Below, one piece after another: positions 43,236-56,499 of a stretch of 64,000 nt of DNA. The stretch comes from Rhipidocladum racemiflorum (Eukaryota; Streptophyta; Magnoliopsida; Poales; Poaceae), in the NCBI GenBank assembly GCA_036346355.1, contig CM070576.1:60079712-60143711 (forward strand). Reading direction: 5' to 3'. The translations under genes and the position numbers were made by a program. Each line of letters begins with the position of its first letter. Position 1 is the first letter of the stretch. The notes below the pieces were generated by a model, which saw only the letters and a program-made list of their open reading frames with translations, was not told where the DNA came from and made no database searches.

Positions 43236-46200
43236 ACTTTATAGTGCTACATGTGTCCTATGTTCAATCACCTAACCTAATTGTTGGATCCAGCACCATC
43301 CTATGCAGCCATGGTAAATTCGGCATTGGTATACAAACTCATCAGTAAGCACATGTTCTTCCAAGGGAGAAGGTCCTAGGATAACCATACATACGTGGAC
43401 CATCCTGAGGTCGGACAACAACACCTTAGAATACATTTATCTTCTTCCATGAAGTACTGGAAAAACCTATGTGACGCCCCAACTTTGCTCGACCAGGTCG
43501 AACACGGCACAGACCATCACATAACAGAGTGCGTCAGGATTAGCTAAAGATAATAGTGGTATGCACCAGTAAAATCTTTCATCGTTTATTAGACAGTACC
43601 TTATTCATATGGCATAATAGTGCCTCCTTAGGTCTGACTACAATATAGACTACACCGCCCGCTTATCCAAATATAGAATTATAGTGCCTTCCTCCTGATG
43701 GTCTTTGACTTCACAAGTCATGGTCTCAAATTTTTTTCATAGTTGTAGTTTCCCATTAGCAACATCAACAGAGCTCATGCCATAATGAAGATCATCCTTC
43801 TCAGCAGAGTTATCATGCTTAACAAAAGACTGAAAAATATAAGCAAAGCAAGATTGAGTACTCCAGTACTCAGCAAGCCGTGGAAATTTGATGCACGAAT
43901 TTATATATTCATACCCTCCTAGCCACCAAGCCTTATCTCCAATGTAGCACTTTCCAAAATATCCATCATTTACCTATTTATTGAAAAAGATCAAGTTTTA
44001 ATTTAGAAATCTACTGATGGCAGAGCAACGTGGGAGCTTACAACCTGTGTTAGAGGAAAACCCACACGACACACTTCCAAACCCGAATGCTAGGAGTGAT
44101 ATCATATTTTTAACTCTGATCATATGTGTACTACTTTGCCCATAGCATCACTTGGCTTTTACTAACACTAGTCCTTTGCGCTACCTTTGGCGCACGACTA
44201 AGCCAAGGAAACATAATCTTTAGCTAACCGTACTCTAACCTCTACCTAGTAACACCTCACCTCACCAAAGGCACACGGGTCGAGACTTCTCCCTTGACAT
44301 CTCACCCTAGGGTGACTGCTCACCCCTAGCAACAGTCACCTTGTCACCCATGGCAAAGTCAACTACTTGATGATTACCTAGTTCAGCCCATCCCATTCCA
44401 GGTCTATAGTCAGCATGGTTTGCACCGCTTTTGAAGTAAATGCTAGTTTGGTTATGTCCTTAAGTGTTATTCTATGTAGAGGAGTCCTGAATTTAACAAC
44501 AACCCTACCTGGGTTGTTTATACCCTGAACTACTCTACCACCAAATATCTCCACAACCCTACTTGGGTTATAGCTTTACCATTGGACCTCCCTGGTCCAG
44601 CCTCCTTAAAATCATTCACTACATCTACCTGATCAACTTGACATGTTTTAATTTTCCTTAGAAATCATGTTTTTTGATTCACATGCAAAGATTTCAAAAC
44701 AATCCACATTCCACGAAATCAGTTCATAAGACATGGCCAAAGGGCGAATTGCCTAAGTGAGCTTCATTCAGTTTGCCAGCATTGAAAAATGTTCTTATGC
44801 TTCCTCGATAGCTCTTGAGATCGACTGCTTGCAATAATTCGAATTTAACTTTTGAGGTGTTCCTTAGTTATGTCTAAGCATGATTCGATACTTTAATCAT
44901 GCATGCTTGTAAATGTGATGCAAAAATCTAGGTCATGCATGCTCCTATTGGACAGGGTTTTAAATGTAACTAATTTGTACATTTTTAATTACTCATGTTA
45001 CCAAGGGTTATTTAAGGGTGTAAATGTAACAAGTAGTTTAAGCAATTAGAATTTAATTAAAAGAAAAATTATTTAATCTTGGCTGGCCCATAGTGGGGGT
45101 TGGCTCTTAGTGTCCTAGATTATTCTCGGAGAAATTTTCCAGAGAAAATTTCAAACATTCTTAACACTTGGAATTTTCTTAGTTATGTCATGAGAGAAAT
45201 CTAGGATTGTAGTTACGTGTAGTGTATATTATTTGCCCTACGGGTTTAAGTGTTGTTTTGCTATTTAGTGCTTGAATTGACAATTTATACATATATTTTA
45301 ATACCTAGAGTTTTTCTCTAATTGTGTCTTAAATATAGTGCATATAAGGGTTGTATTTTAATTATGTGTTATAGTATAAATCTTATTAAGGTGTTGCCTA
45401 CAATTAATTCTTTGATTTAAATTTACTAAGTTTTTATAGACCTAATTGGGGTGGATTAAATTATTTATTAACTTAGAGAAAAACAAAGAGAAAAGAAATT
45501 TGTTTAGCCTATTGTTGTTTTTGGCCCAATAGATTCACTCCATATTCTTTTATTTTTGGTCTAGTTGGCTTCCTCTTTTTCTCAGCTGGGCCGCCCCACT
45601 TGGATCATCTGTTCCCACCTATCTCTAACCCTAACCCCACTCTCTTCTTCTCTCCACTCAGCTGCCACCGCTCTTCCTCATCTCTCTCTCTCTCACGCTC
45701 GCCCCTCTCTCACACTCCTGAGCATGCCTCCCCCACTCCATGCCGCTGCCAAACTCCTTCCCCTCTTTCGGTGTCGGCCTCCGCTCTTCCCTTCCTCTTC
45801 TCTTGTGCACGGCCAAGTCCGAGCCCCGCCTTCTACCCGAGTGTCGCCGCCTACCTTAGCCCACCACCGACCTCTCCCTATGCCCCCTCCGAACCCATGC
45901 TGATGCCTAGATCCATTGGATCCGGCGATCCCATCGGTGCCAGCCACCTCCTTCATCTCTCCCTTGGCTCCCTCTTCCTCTTCTCTACTTGTGCTACCAC
46001 CGCCCCAAATCAGGCCTTCCCCATGCCCGACGCCACTCTCCGCCCATGAGCTCCTCGCCTTCCCTCTCCATGCCGCCACCGATTTCCTCTCCTCCTCTGG
46101 TGCCGGCGTCCACTCCGGCCCCGAGTTCCTCGAGCGCCCACACAGTCGCCAGATGTAGCCCCTGAGCCACCCAACATAAGGGAGCCGCACCAGCTCCTCC

Positions 46201-49200
46201 TCTAACTTTGGCATCATGCACCCCAACCGTCTGGTCCTCTCCCTTAGCTTTGGTGGCGAAGCCACCAGCCTCGGTGGCGAGGATGACTATCATGCTTCGT
46301 CGGCCTCTGCATTGCCCTCCACTACGGCCTACCCTGCAAGCTAAGTGCAACCCTACCTCCTCCATTCTACTGCTAGAGCTACTCATGCTCTTCTCCTTTT
46401 TTTGTTTCTCTAGGTCACCCCCACTGAACCTGTTGCTCCCAGTCCTCCTAGAAACCGCGGTGCCGAGAGCTCCCTCCCTAGTCCCCGTGGTCTCATCGTC
46501 AACTTGATGCCAACACCGACACCACCGGCTGCGGTTAGGGTTCATACTCCCCGTCTCTATGACAAGCTAAGTGCCTCCTCCTTTTAGTCCCCTTACCTTT
46601 TTATTAAATTTGATGACTGGTTGATATGGTTCTTGTGCTTACTATCATGCATGTCGAATCATTTGAGTAGCTGGGACCATATATCTTGTAGATATTGCAT
46701 ACTGAGATGTCCATTATTGTTCTTGTTTATCAAAAATGGAGCTTTGTGGTTATAGTGTACTTTTGTTGGTTGAAAACGGCAAATATAAATCTGTGCTCTA
46801 TGTTCTTATGTGATTGGGAGGGATAAGGTTTAGGGAAGTGGCATGGTGGTTATTAGTTCTGTTGATATTCAGATATTTCAAGGTTCTTGCCTAAAACAGA
46901 TTGTGATTAAGCCTTTGCATTACTCTTTTGAACTGCAAAACTGTAATGCTACTCATCTTAACTATTATAAGAATGAGTTGGTGGTGATGGTGAGTCTGCC
47001 AGGCTGTTCTTGGGCCAGAACAGTAGGGGCCCAAGGCCCAGTAGGTGAGGAATTCCGTAGATATTTGCTATTTGTCTAGCCTTATTTGCATTTCATTGTA
47101 TTCCCTTGTTCAGTGATTCTTCAGTAACGGATCTCAAATAAGTGATAGCTCAAGTTTTAAATTCTCGTTTTTTTTGTTTTTAAGAGTTTAGAACTTGTGG
47201 TGTCATCATCTATTTGGGATTCGTTGCAATGCACGGGCACTTTACTAGTACCAAAAAAAGGAAAGTTGGCGAAATTGACAGGGATTAAGATGGTAGGGTA
47301 ATGTAGTTGTTGCAATTTTATTGTTCTGATTGATAATATTGTATCGTGTGTATGCATGTGCTAAGTTCAGATTCCCGTTTCTGGGGAGGTCATGTAAGTG
47401 ATGAATCTTTATGTGTCCTAATGGTTTAATCACGCTTTAATAGGTTTAGATTGGTGAGTATGTCACACTGCTTATCCTATGACTCAAGACCAGATTGTGG
47501 AGTGTTATTTATGTTGATGATCTAGTATGCATGTGTTTTGATGAATGGTTTGAAATCATTTATTAGACTAATCTATTACTCAATCCTTTGTTGCTACCAG
47601 TGATGTCGGCATAGCTTTGAAATGTGAATGCTATGAATCATCAAAAGCATACATCATTTATTTTGCAATTAACTGTTAATGGGAAAAAGGCAAAGGCTTA
47701 TGCTTGGCACCTTATGTTGCAATGAAAGAGGAATGTGTAGCGAGTAATGGCAGGGGAAAGAGAGACATATGGCTATCTCTTTTACCTCCCCCCCCCTCGA
47801 CCTGCCTCTCTGTCTCCCAGCAGACAGTGAAGAAGGTAAAAAGAGGCAAGGATGGTAAAACTATGGAGTAGTAATGCATTGCTAAGGGTTGCCTTTTATA
47901 CTGCAGTTAGTGGGGTGAAACCAAGTTTGGTGTGGTTAAAACCATGACTTGAGATTGGTGAAACTATAGGCTGGAGGTGCAGGTGGAGGGCATGCATGTT
48001 GTGCAGCTTGCCACCTGCCTTTCTCTCCAATTGTGTGTGCCTATATGGCAAATGAGAGAGTTGAGGTGAGCTGCCCATCAACCGGTTGTGACCAGGTGTG
48101 GAAATAAATGAGTTCAGTGTTTAATTGTAATGGTTGTGTACTTAGTTTGAATTTCTAGAAAGTTTGAAGACTGCAATGTAAATCTGTTGTATAAGGATTG
48201 GCTATAATATAGTTGTGGGTTTTTAATCTTTTTGAATTTTTGTTAATATGATGTATCGGTGTGTTGCCTTTCGTATTTTATGACTTGGAAAATAGGAGAC
48301 CTGGATTACTATTATTGTGTCTAATTGATGTGTGTGTGTGTGTGTATCTCAATGTGGATATGAAATCTGATCATGGGAATATGGCTAAGATATTTTATCT
48401 ATTGTTGATGTATCTCAATGTTTATGCAGATGATTATGTGTGTATATCTGCTTATACATATATATATAGTCTCTGATTTTAAGATCAGAATGTATTGTAA
48501 ATTTAGTTTAATGGTGTCTTAGCGAGCTAATGTGAATGGTAGGGTTTGAATAAGATCTTGACAGTTCACTAAATATTTAACGGTTTAGGTCATCGGTTGG
48601 TTCTTAATTTATGTGATCTAAATTATTATGGGTTTTGTTTCTATTAGTGTTCTTTGGTTGACCGACTATGTTTTAACACATGAGAGGTGGCCCTCTAAGT
48701 GTTGGCATTTTACTTTTATTGTTTACAACTAGTTACTCTCAAGTTGTGACATTTGTGCAAATCTAGATATGCTAAAATAAGCTATTAGTTTACCTGTGTG
48801 GATTCCAAAAAGGCCATAATGTATACCTATTGGCCTTGAAGTATTGGAGTTCTATTGGTGCCACTTTATACCTTATAGTGTACAAACACACCTAGAATAC
48901 GATTCATAATTTTCTTGGGTGTTCTACTTAATCATTGATTATGTAATGAACAAACAGAGTTGAGTTGAAAGCCTGTGTCTGGAAAGAGAAATGTTTGCAA
49001 TAGTGTATGTGTAAACCTTATCTTGTGTTTGGAAACTAGGGGTATATGTATTTAATTATTTAACTGTTTGATGATCGTGAAAGTCATGAACTCGTGCTAC
49101 CCTGTCTTTGTTTATAGTATTTTCTGTACACTGGTGATTTAAGTTACTCCATTATATCGGTTAGTGTTTAAGCGGGTTAGATTTGTAATAGTGGGTCTTA

Positions 49201-49753
49201 TAACAGAACTCATGTTGATCTTCTAAGTTATCTACTACACAGAAACATAGGATCAATGTAATGCTTTATGTATTTGGTATGTGGAGTAATGATAAATTAA
49301 TTGTAGCATTATGTGTTTTTAATAGAATTTAATAAGTTACGATGATTTATATGTTCGTAAAATATGTTGTTTGGTCTCAGCACTGTCAATCATATTATCT
49401 TAGTTCATTTGGTTTTATTTCGGTCAAGGTGATGCGTCGAGTAGAGATCAATACTATGTAAAACTTTTTAGTGCCTCTAAGGTCGAGCATCGTCGATTTT
49501 GAGTTAGTCCTATTAGTTCTTTAACAGAAAATAGATATACCAAATAGATATACCATTCTATATCCCAATTTATTATAGGTACAAACATGTGAGTGTTTAC
49601 AACCTATATATAAACACAAATTGGTACCTTTTCTTTCGCCAGTTTTCTCTTACTTGGAAGCATCGCAGGACTTGCATTCATAAAAAAAATGGTGTGTGCG
49701 GCTGGTTCGATCCATGCACCCCCCCTATGCAGAGCAAACACACTATCTTTCTT
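43236..49753. other. Unclassified AT-rich repeat-like region with a CT-rich leader-like block
   Basis: TGTGACGCCCC at 43470 resembles an LTR tip, but no partner end was found. 43480-45500 is AT-rich. 45600-46560 is strongly CT-rich on the plus strand (including CTCTCTCTCTC near 45690) and opens overlapping frames without domains. 46560-49570 is T-rich, intron-like sequence with a (TG)n tract near 48330-48346. A TIR-like end GCACGGGCACTTTACTAGT lies at about 47231-47249. It could be a large LTR, or an untranslated leader with intron from a gene whose body was lost. I cannot choose between them. Confidence 0.3.
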
Positions 49754-50657
49754 TGCATCGGCGTGCTGCGCCAGGTCCCCACTCCCGCGATTAAAAGGTC
49801 GCGGTGTGGTCGACCGGGGGGCACGTGGCGGCGAGCCACGCCCACAGGCGACCAGGAAGGTGGTAAGCCGGGGAACGTGCGTGGCGGCGAGCCGCGCCGC
49901 CTGGCGACGAGGAAGGTGGTCGCCAGGACCGCGTGGCGGCCAGGCGCACGCCTGGCGACAGGAAGGTGTCGCCGGGGGCGCGTGGCAGGCCAGGCCACGC
50001 CCCTAGGCGACCAGGAAGGTGGTCGCCCGGGGACTGCAGTGGCAGGTATACTGGGCGACCAGGAAGGTGGTCGCTTGAGGAAAGGTAACGCAGCGAGCCA
50101 CTCCCGAGGTCAAGGGCATTTAATGCAAGTTGTGCATTAAATGCAAGGCGTCTTGAGATCTGATCGCGGCAGCCCGCCTTCCCAGCACGCGCATTAGTGC
50201 GTGACATCCAGCGACACCTTACCCCACAGGCGTAGCAGGAGCGTTAGTGGGCGGGGCGAGGTAGGATTGTGGCAGTGCGGCGATCATTAATGAAAAAGTA
50301 AGAAACGGCGGACGTCGGCGTGAATAAATAATCCCATGCCAGTGTAATGATGGTGGGTGGGGTAAGCCACCCATGCGTCCCGTCGACCCTAGTATAAAGA
50401 GGCCGAGGTGCATGGGAGAGGGGTTGAAAGATTGTAAGGCTTTCATTTCCTTCGACAAGAACACAAGCAATACCAAAGAAAGCAGGACTAGGGCTATTAC
50501 TCTTATGAGGGCTGAACCTGGGTAAAAGCTACGGCGCCTCCTTGTTCCCGAGTTTCCCGGTACCCGATGCGTCTTCTTCCTTTCCCCGGCAATTGCAAAG
50601 CCCCTGTTTGAACCTCATAGCACCCAATTGAGGTGCTGTTAGCTAAACGGCCCGGCA
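49754..50657 (+). repeat. 5' LTR of the Tat-like gypsy element
   Basis: From TGCATCGGCGTGC to CCCGGCA. A TATA-type box (CTAGTATAAAG) lies near 50390, and the U3 part contains a five-unit hairpin array (49846-50077). It aligns with 59438-60338 over its full length, but with many 1-4 nt gaps. Confidence 0.82.
49846..50077. repeat. Hairpin repeat array in the 5' LTR (five units)
   Basis: A self-complementary unit, stem GGCGACCA / TGGTCGCC with a GGAAGG loop, recurs about every 50 bp (near 49846, 49900, 49950, 50005 and 50053), separated by GTGGCGGC-type words. Some units have single-base losses in the stem. Confidence 0.8.
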
Positions 50658-50658
50658 G

Positions 50659-50673
50659 TGGCGCGCGGTAAGG
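50659..50673 (+). other. Primer binding site region of the Tat-like element
   Basis: TGGCGCGCGGTAAGG begins 1 nt after the LTR end. Grass Tat-type elements typically show TGGCGCGCCAGGTAGG here; this copy seems to have lost a few bases. The tRNA primer is therefore uncertain. Confidence 0.6.
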
Positions 50674-51419
50674 AGCTCTTGGTGGTTCGTTGCCCTCTTC
50701 TTCCATCTCCGATTCGAAGCTCGTGACAGGGGCGCTTATGCGCATGCGTGGTCGCACTCAATCGCGGCAATTTGCAGAAAGCGGCGCCGTGGCGATCCGG
50801 CGTTCGGGGAGAGGCCGGAGCCACGGTCCGAGAGGCAGCGCGGCCCTACGCCGAAGTCAGCCGTCCAGCTGGCGCTTAGCGTGGTGGCGACACCCGCGAA
50901 GCCTCCATCGACGGCGCTTCCTCGATTATCGGTAACTGCGAGCGAACACCCGACCACTCCGTGGCTGCGGGACATCGTCCACACAGTGGGCGCCGCGACA
51001 ACAACAAGTTGAAGTGGCGACCGTAGGAGGCTTCCGGCGCGTGGCGGCGAAACGCAGCAGCGCTGGCGTGCGGAGTTCCAGCCACCGCCCGACGACCCTC
51101 CCCGTCAAGAGTCGGGACAAGGGAAGGGAGTCCTGGTTGCAACCCCTCGATTCTGAGGGACATGCACATGATTCGCTTCTTCCCGCGGTCCCCGAGTCTA
51201 GGGGCAACCGTGAAGACCTCCGATCGCGCCTCGATGAAGGCGGCGTCGTGGCAGCGGCGACTGCGTCATGTCCTCATGAGCGTCGCGGGAGGCATAAGGC
51301 AGGGGTCTCTCCCTCGGACTCTAGGGAGAGCAGGTCGCCTCCTCATCCTCTCCTCGAGGATCGGGGGTGTGAGCTTGGCGCTACTCCCCTCTAGCGTTAG
51401 GTGCAGGCGTTCTCTCTCT

Positions 51420-52130
51420 CCGCCAGCCGGCAAATTTGCATGGCCGGAGAGATCGCGCCTCCATCGAGAAGTATGATGGTACCACCAACCCGAGGAGTTC
51501 CTTGAGATCTACACCACGGTGAGTGCAGCGGCGGAGGGTCAGAAGGTCATGGCCAGCTACCTCAGCGTCACTAACGGGCTCTGCCGGTCTTAGCTATAAC
51601 CTCCCGCGAGGCTCTGTACTCGTGGGAGGGGCTGCGACATTTTGTCGCCAACTGAGGGCTCCCTACGCTCAACCTGGCGTGGAGGGCGGCCTCCAGCTCT
51701 GGAGGGAGGCGGAGGAGTCACGAGAGAGTTCATCCGCGGTTCGACCCATCGCTGCTTAACCACGATCCCGGATCTCGGCGATCGGTGATCATCGCTTTCC
51801 GGAGGGGGTCGGGACGAGAAGATCTCTGAGGAAAAAAGATGGCCCGCGGCGTCATCTCAACCACGTCACTGAGTTGTTCTCCCTGGCGCACAAGTGCGCC
51901 CGAGGCCAGCTTCGGAAGTGTGCCCGCGAGGCCTTCCGATTCCGGTGGCGTTGGCACCACTGAAGTCCTCCGGCCGCCAAGAAGAAAAAAAAAGCGGAGG
52001 GAGGCAACCGCTAGGAGGTCTTGGTCGCTGGCCGGGCCCAAATCCGGCGTCATGATGACCGGGACCAGGGGCGGCCGGGGCAAAGCGTGACGCCGAGCGG
52101 CCGTCGCTTCGCCCGCGCAGCGATGGCGGC
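51420..52130 (+). pseudogene. gag of the Tat-like gypsy element, frameshifted
   Basis: Starting near 51470 the plus strand reads, with frame changes, the conserved Tat-type gag segment: a YDGTTNPEEFLEIYTT-like block, followed by a VMASYLSV block, a CHQFVANF-like and a YAQPGVEGGLQ-like region (51640-51690), and an Arg/Lys-rich tail near 51980-52010. No single frame spans it, so capsid cannot be made from this copy. Upstream 50680-51420 may hold the gag N terminus but is not recognisable. Confidence 0.65.
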
Positions 52131-53149
52131 AAGCCCTATTGCCCCATCCATCGAGCGGACATGACTTGGAGGACTGCCAAGTTGTATCCAGGCGGTCGAC
52201 AGCGACTCAAGCGCGCGAAAGATTGCGACGAAGGCAGGCGAAGATGTGGCCGCTAGCCTTCAGCGAGCACGCGGTGGCGTTCATACCGCGGTGGCTCATA
52301 CCTACTCCTCGAACTCGCAGTACAAAGCGGGATCGAGGCGGTGTGTGCCACCACGTCGATCTCGGGGCCAGGCGGCGGCGAAGTGGTGAACGACCGATCA
52401 CTTTGATCGGGCGACCACCCGGAGAACACCTCGGCCACTGGCCATCTCCGTCGTGGTGTCCCCACGGTCCATGCTGAGTTGGCGGGTCCTGGTTGATGAG
52501 GCGGTGCCATCAACCTGCATCGATCGGCGTGTCGAGCTCCAGATCCGTACGAGGCTGCGCCGGCCAGCTTTTTGCGGAGTAGCCCGGTGGGCCTCCTACC
52601 CACAGGACAAGTTACGATGCGTTGGAAGTTCGGAGGAGAACTTCGAGCAGAGCAGATTTTAGGTCGTGACCCGACCTTTCGACCTCCTATAATGCCTGCT
52701 CGGTCGCGCGACCTGGTTAAGTTCATGGCGGTGGCCCACTCGCCACTACATCTTTGGTGAAAATCCCAGGGGCACTGGGGTCCCATTACGGTGAAGGTGG
52801 ATAGATTGGAAGCCTGCGGCTCGTGGCAGTGCCGAGGATCTTGGCACCACACCTTTGCCAGCGACAAGGGCGACAACCGGGCTCCCCTCGGCCAAGTCGG
52901 CGCTCGCCCAGGCCGTGGGCGAGGCAAAGCGGTCCCCATGGGCGAAGGAAGGCTCGGGCAAGGTCGTCAAGATCGGCACCGACCTCGGTAGCCAAATAGG
53001 AAGGCGGCGCTCGTCACCTTCCTCGGTCTAACCTGGATGTGTTCGGCACTGGGAACCATCAGAAATGCCGAGTCCCAGTGTCGAGCACCGATTGCGCTTC
53101 TGGAAGCGCGCTTAGGTTCGGCAGAAGATCCGCGAGCGCGAGCGGCGGC

Positions 53150-56040
53150 GCCATTCGGGACGAGTGGAAAAAGCGTATGCTGCCAAGATTGTGCGGGAGC
53201 GCCTACGAGTGGTTGGCCAACCCGTGCTTGTAAAGAAGTCTAATGGGAAGTGGCGAATGTGCATCGACTTCCACCTCAACAAAGCCTGTCCCAGGACGTG
53301 CCCCTTGCAGCGGATAGACATGCGTCGTCGACTCCCGGCCGGGGTGCGCAGCTTCTGTCTTCCTCGGCGCCTACTCAGGTTATCATCGGATCAGACATAG
53401 GCGCGGAAAGGCGAAGAAGACCGCTTTTGTGACTCCCTCGGTGTATATTGCTCGTCAAGATGCCTTTCGGGCTGGCAGGTGCCACTTATCGGGCTATGCA
53501 CATTGTGTTCAGGCCCCAAATAGGGAAGAACCTCGAAGTGTATGTTGATGATCTGGTCGTGGAAAGCGAAGAGGGCCGGCCAGAGCTTATACGAGGACCT
53601 TGAAGAGACCTTCTCTCACCTCGGAAACTCTGCTGAAGTTGAATCCCGAAAAGTGCGTGTTTGGTGTCTCGTCCCGGAAGGCTTTGCTCGGTTTCTGGTC
53701 TCGGCCGTGGAATCGAAGTCAACAGGAGAAAATAGAAGCAATTGAGCGAATCGACCGCCTACAGCTCAAGCAAGCTGCAATGCTTGGGTGTAAGGCTAAC
53801 CTCCCTGGGCGGTTTATATCGGCTCGGGGAAAAAGTCTGCCAACTTTATTTAAGTTGTTGAAGAAAACCAACTCATTTGAATGGACCCCGGAGAAGTCAA
53901 CAAGCGTTTGAAGATCTGAAGAAGTACCTCTCTTCTCCTCGATCTTTGGTATCGCCCCAGGCAGCGAGCTTCTAACTTGTATGTGTGGCAGGCCACGTAG
54001 TGTAGTGGCCTTGGCGGTAGCGAGCAGGAAGGGGTCCAACGGCCGGTCTACTACATCACAAAGTGCTCACGACGGTAAACAAGGTACCCTCGAGGCTCGG
54101 GAAAATGGTCTATGCGGTGGTAGTGGCGTCAAAGAAAGTTCTGACACTATTTCCAAGGGAGAGAGATCCACGATGGTCTCCTCGTACCCCCTGCGAGATC
54201 CTCCACAGCCGAAAGCGGAGGTCGCATCGCCAAGTGGTCCGTTGGTGGGAGTTTCGGTATCAAGTTTGCTCCTCGTACCTCAATAAAGAGTCAAAGGTGG
54301 CGGACTTCATGGTCGAGTGGACTCCATCCCGAGTCCGAAGGCGATGAGTCCCAGCGCCCTCACTGGGCGCTCTTCTTGACGGGTCTTCCCGAGGCTTGAA
54401 GCGCGAGGGTGGGTTCTCTGGTCTCTCGGCCAGGGACCTCCTCAAATGCGTGGTCGCCCCTCGACTTCAAGGCCTGCTCGCGTCGCGAGTCTGAGGGCTT
54501 GCTTTGGCTGAGCTCGTGCCGCGCGCCATCGGTGTCAGCGCCTTTGCAAGTAAAGGCGACTCCTGGCGGTAAATCAATCGAGCAGGAAGGACTTTCTGTC
54601 TGACCCGTCATGGCAGCATACCTGGCGGAGTCGGGTGAAAGGCTGGAAGAGCATTCGAAGAGGCGGATACACTCACATCCCAGCGTGACAACCATCACGG
54701 CGGACGAGCTCGCTCGGCTGTTCGCCGACCAGGTCTCTGTGCGGTCGGGGTCTTTGAGGAAAGGCTTCGCGACCGTCCATCGCGGCCCCATTTACGGCGG
54801 GGACGATGGTGATGCCAGCCCGACCGCTACGGGAAAGCGGTTCCGTTAAAAATGCCGGCGCGAGTACTCGGACGACCACCTGCGTGTCATTTGTATGACC
54901 AGGAAGGCACATGGATGGATCCGATCCTGGCCTACTGCGGGATCAAGTGTGCCCGATGATGATGCGTCGTGAAGATATACCGCAGGCCAAGTGCTATACC
55001 CTGGTGGCGGGGACCTGTACTGGGGTAAGAATGGAATTCTTACAGTGCATCACTCGGGAAGAGGGAGCAGTTTGCTCTCGGATATCCATGGGCGTGTCAC
55101 GGGGGAGCCATGTGTCGGGGGACGAACGATGGCGGGGAAAAGCTTTAAAGTCAAGGGTTCTATTGGCCGACCGCCCTCCAGGATGCTTGCGGTAAGCCGG
55201 TGAGAGATGTGAAGCGTGTCGATTCCATGCCAGGTGTCCACCAACGGCCCAAGCCTGCGACTATCCCGCTCTCTTGGCGCCCTTCAGCGATGCAGAAATT
55301 TGAGATATCTGGGCCCGTTCAGCGAGGGCTACACCCACTGTTCGTGCGCCATCGACAAGTTCACCAAGTGGGTAGAAGCGGCGGTAAGATCCATCACCGC
55401 GGCTGCGGTATCAAGTTCATCTGAGAGATTTTTGCCCGAGAGTGTTAACCGTATCATCACCATTTCAGCGGCGCCCGGTTCACTAAGCGCGGCCTTCTTG
55501 AACTCTGTGAAGAGATGGGCACCAAGGTCTGTTTTGCCTCGATCGCTCACCAGGAGCAACGGCTTGGTCGAGCAGACCAGGCCCAATCTTGAAGGGCCTC
55601 AAGACCGAGGCGTTCGGCCAGGCTCCTGCGTGGCGCCCGGTGGACCGAAGAGCTCCCGGCTGTGTTGTGGTCACTCGGGACCCTCTCCTAGCTACGAAAC
55701 CCCTTTCTTCTGGTCTCTGGCGGAAGGCTATTGTTCCTCCTCGGAGTGAGGGGTCACCTCGCGTTACAGCGTTTGTGGAAGAAGACCGGGAGAGGCTGCG
55801 TCGAGGCGACATCAACCTCTTGGAAGAAGCGGGATCGGCGACTGCGCTGCAAAGTACGCGAGCCCTCGAGCGGTACCACGCCTCCCGGGTTAATGAGAGA
55901 CGGCTTATTTGTGATGGCGACTGGTCTTGCGAAGAATCCAGGCATCTTGGTCGCCTCATGTCCCCAGTGGGAAGGACCTTTCAAAGTGGTCTCATCTCTC
56001 GTCCGGGGCGGTCGGGTTAGCCGAAGGCGCGAGAGCTAGC
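53150..56040 (+). pseudogene. pol of the Tat-like gypsy element (RT, RNase H, integrase), frameshifted
   Basis: RT begins near 53200 with VLVKKSNGKWRMCIDF and continues through the MPFGLAGA-type block and the VYVDDLVV catalytic motif near 53540-53560, in different frames. The RNase H region shows LGKMVYAVVVASKK near 54090 and ADFMVEWTP near 54300. Integrase shows GKNGILTVHH near 55030, a TIPLSW block near 55260 and IDKFTKWVEAA near 55350-55380. The SNGLVEQ block (near 55555) and VTAFVEEDRERLRRGDINLLEEA (55760-55830, given in part) follow, and QWEGPFKVV is near 55970. Every few hundred bases the frame changes through a small insertion or loss. No functional enzyme is encoded. Confidence 0.85.
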
Positions 56041-56499
56041 AAACTCTCGAGAATATAGAAAATCTGCAAGTTCTACCCTTGATTGGTTGTAAGTCCTTGG
56101 TTCCGTCCCCAAGCCCGGTGGAGTATGTCTTCCGCTCACTGGCTTGGTGAGAGGCCCTCTATTTTGAAGTTAAATACTCTTTTTTCCTGTCCAAACCCGC
56201 CGATCTTCCTGCCCTTTTTTAGGTCTTTTTGCCTTACAGCCGGATAGTCTGGAGGCGATTTGCCTCGTACCCTGTCGATGGCGTAGGGTAGGATCACTAA
56301 GTGTGGCGCGCCGCGAGGGCCGGGTGATTGGATAGCTGGTTGCTTACGATCGGCCACGGTCATGACACTCGGGGGTGTCCCGTGGGGGTCGGCGACTCGA
56401 ACACCCCGCGAGAACACGGGGCCAGAACTTCGCTAAGTGATCGTTCCTAGCTCAAGACCTTAAGTCTCCAGCGTTAGCGTGGGCCGTAAAGAATAAGAA

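Noticed and set aside
43470..43480. LTR start TGTGACGCCCC
   Set aside because: No matching LTR end, primer site or duplication could be found, so no element is called.
47231..47249. TIR-like end GCACGGGCACTTTACTAGT
   Set aside because: No convincing partner; the ACTAGT at about 44168 has different adjoining sequence.
49700..49725. Possible tRNA B box (GGTTCGATCC)
   Set aside because: One base short of consensus, with no A box or acceptor stem.
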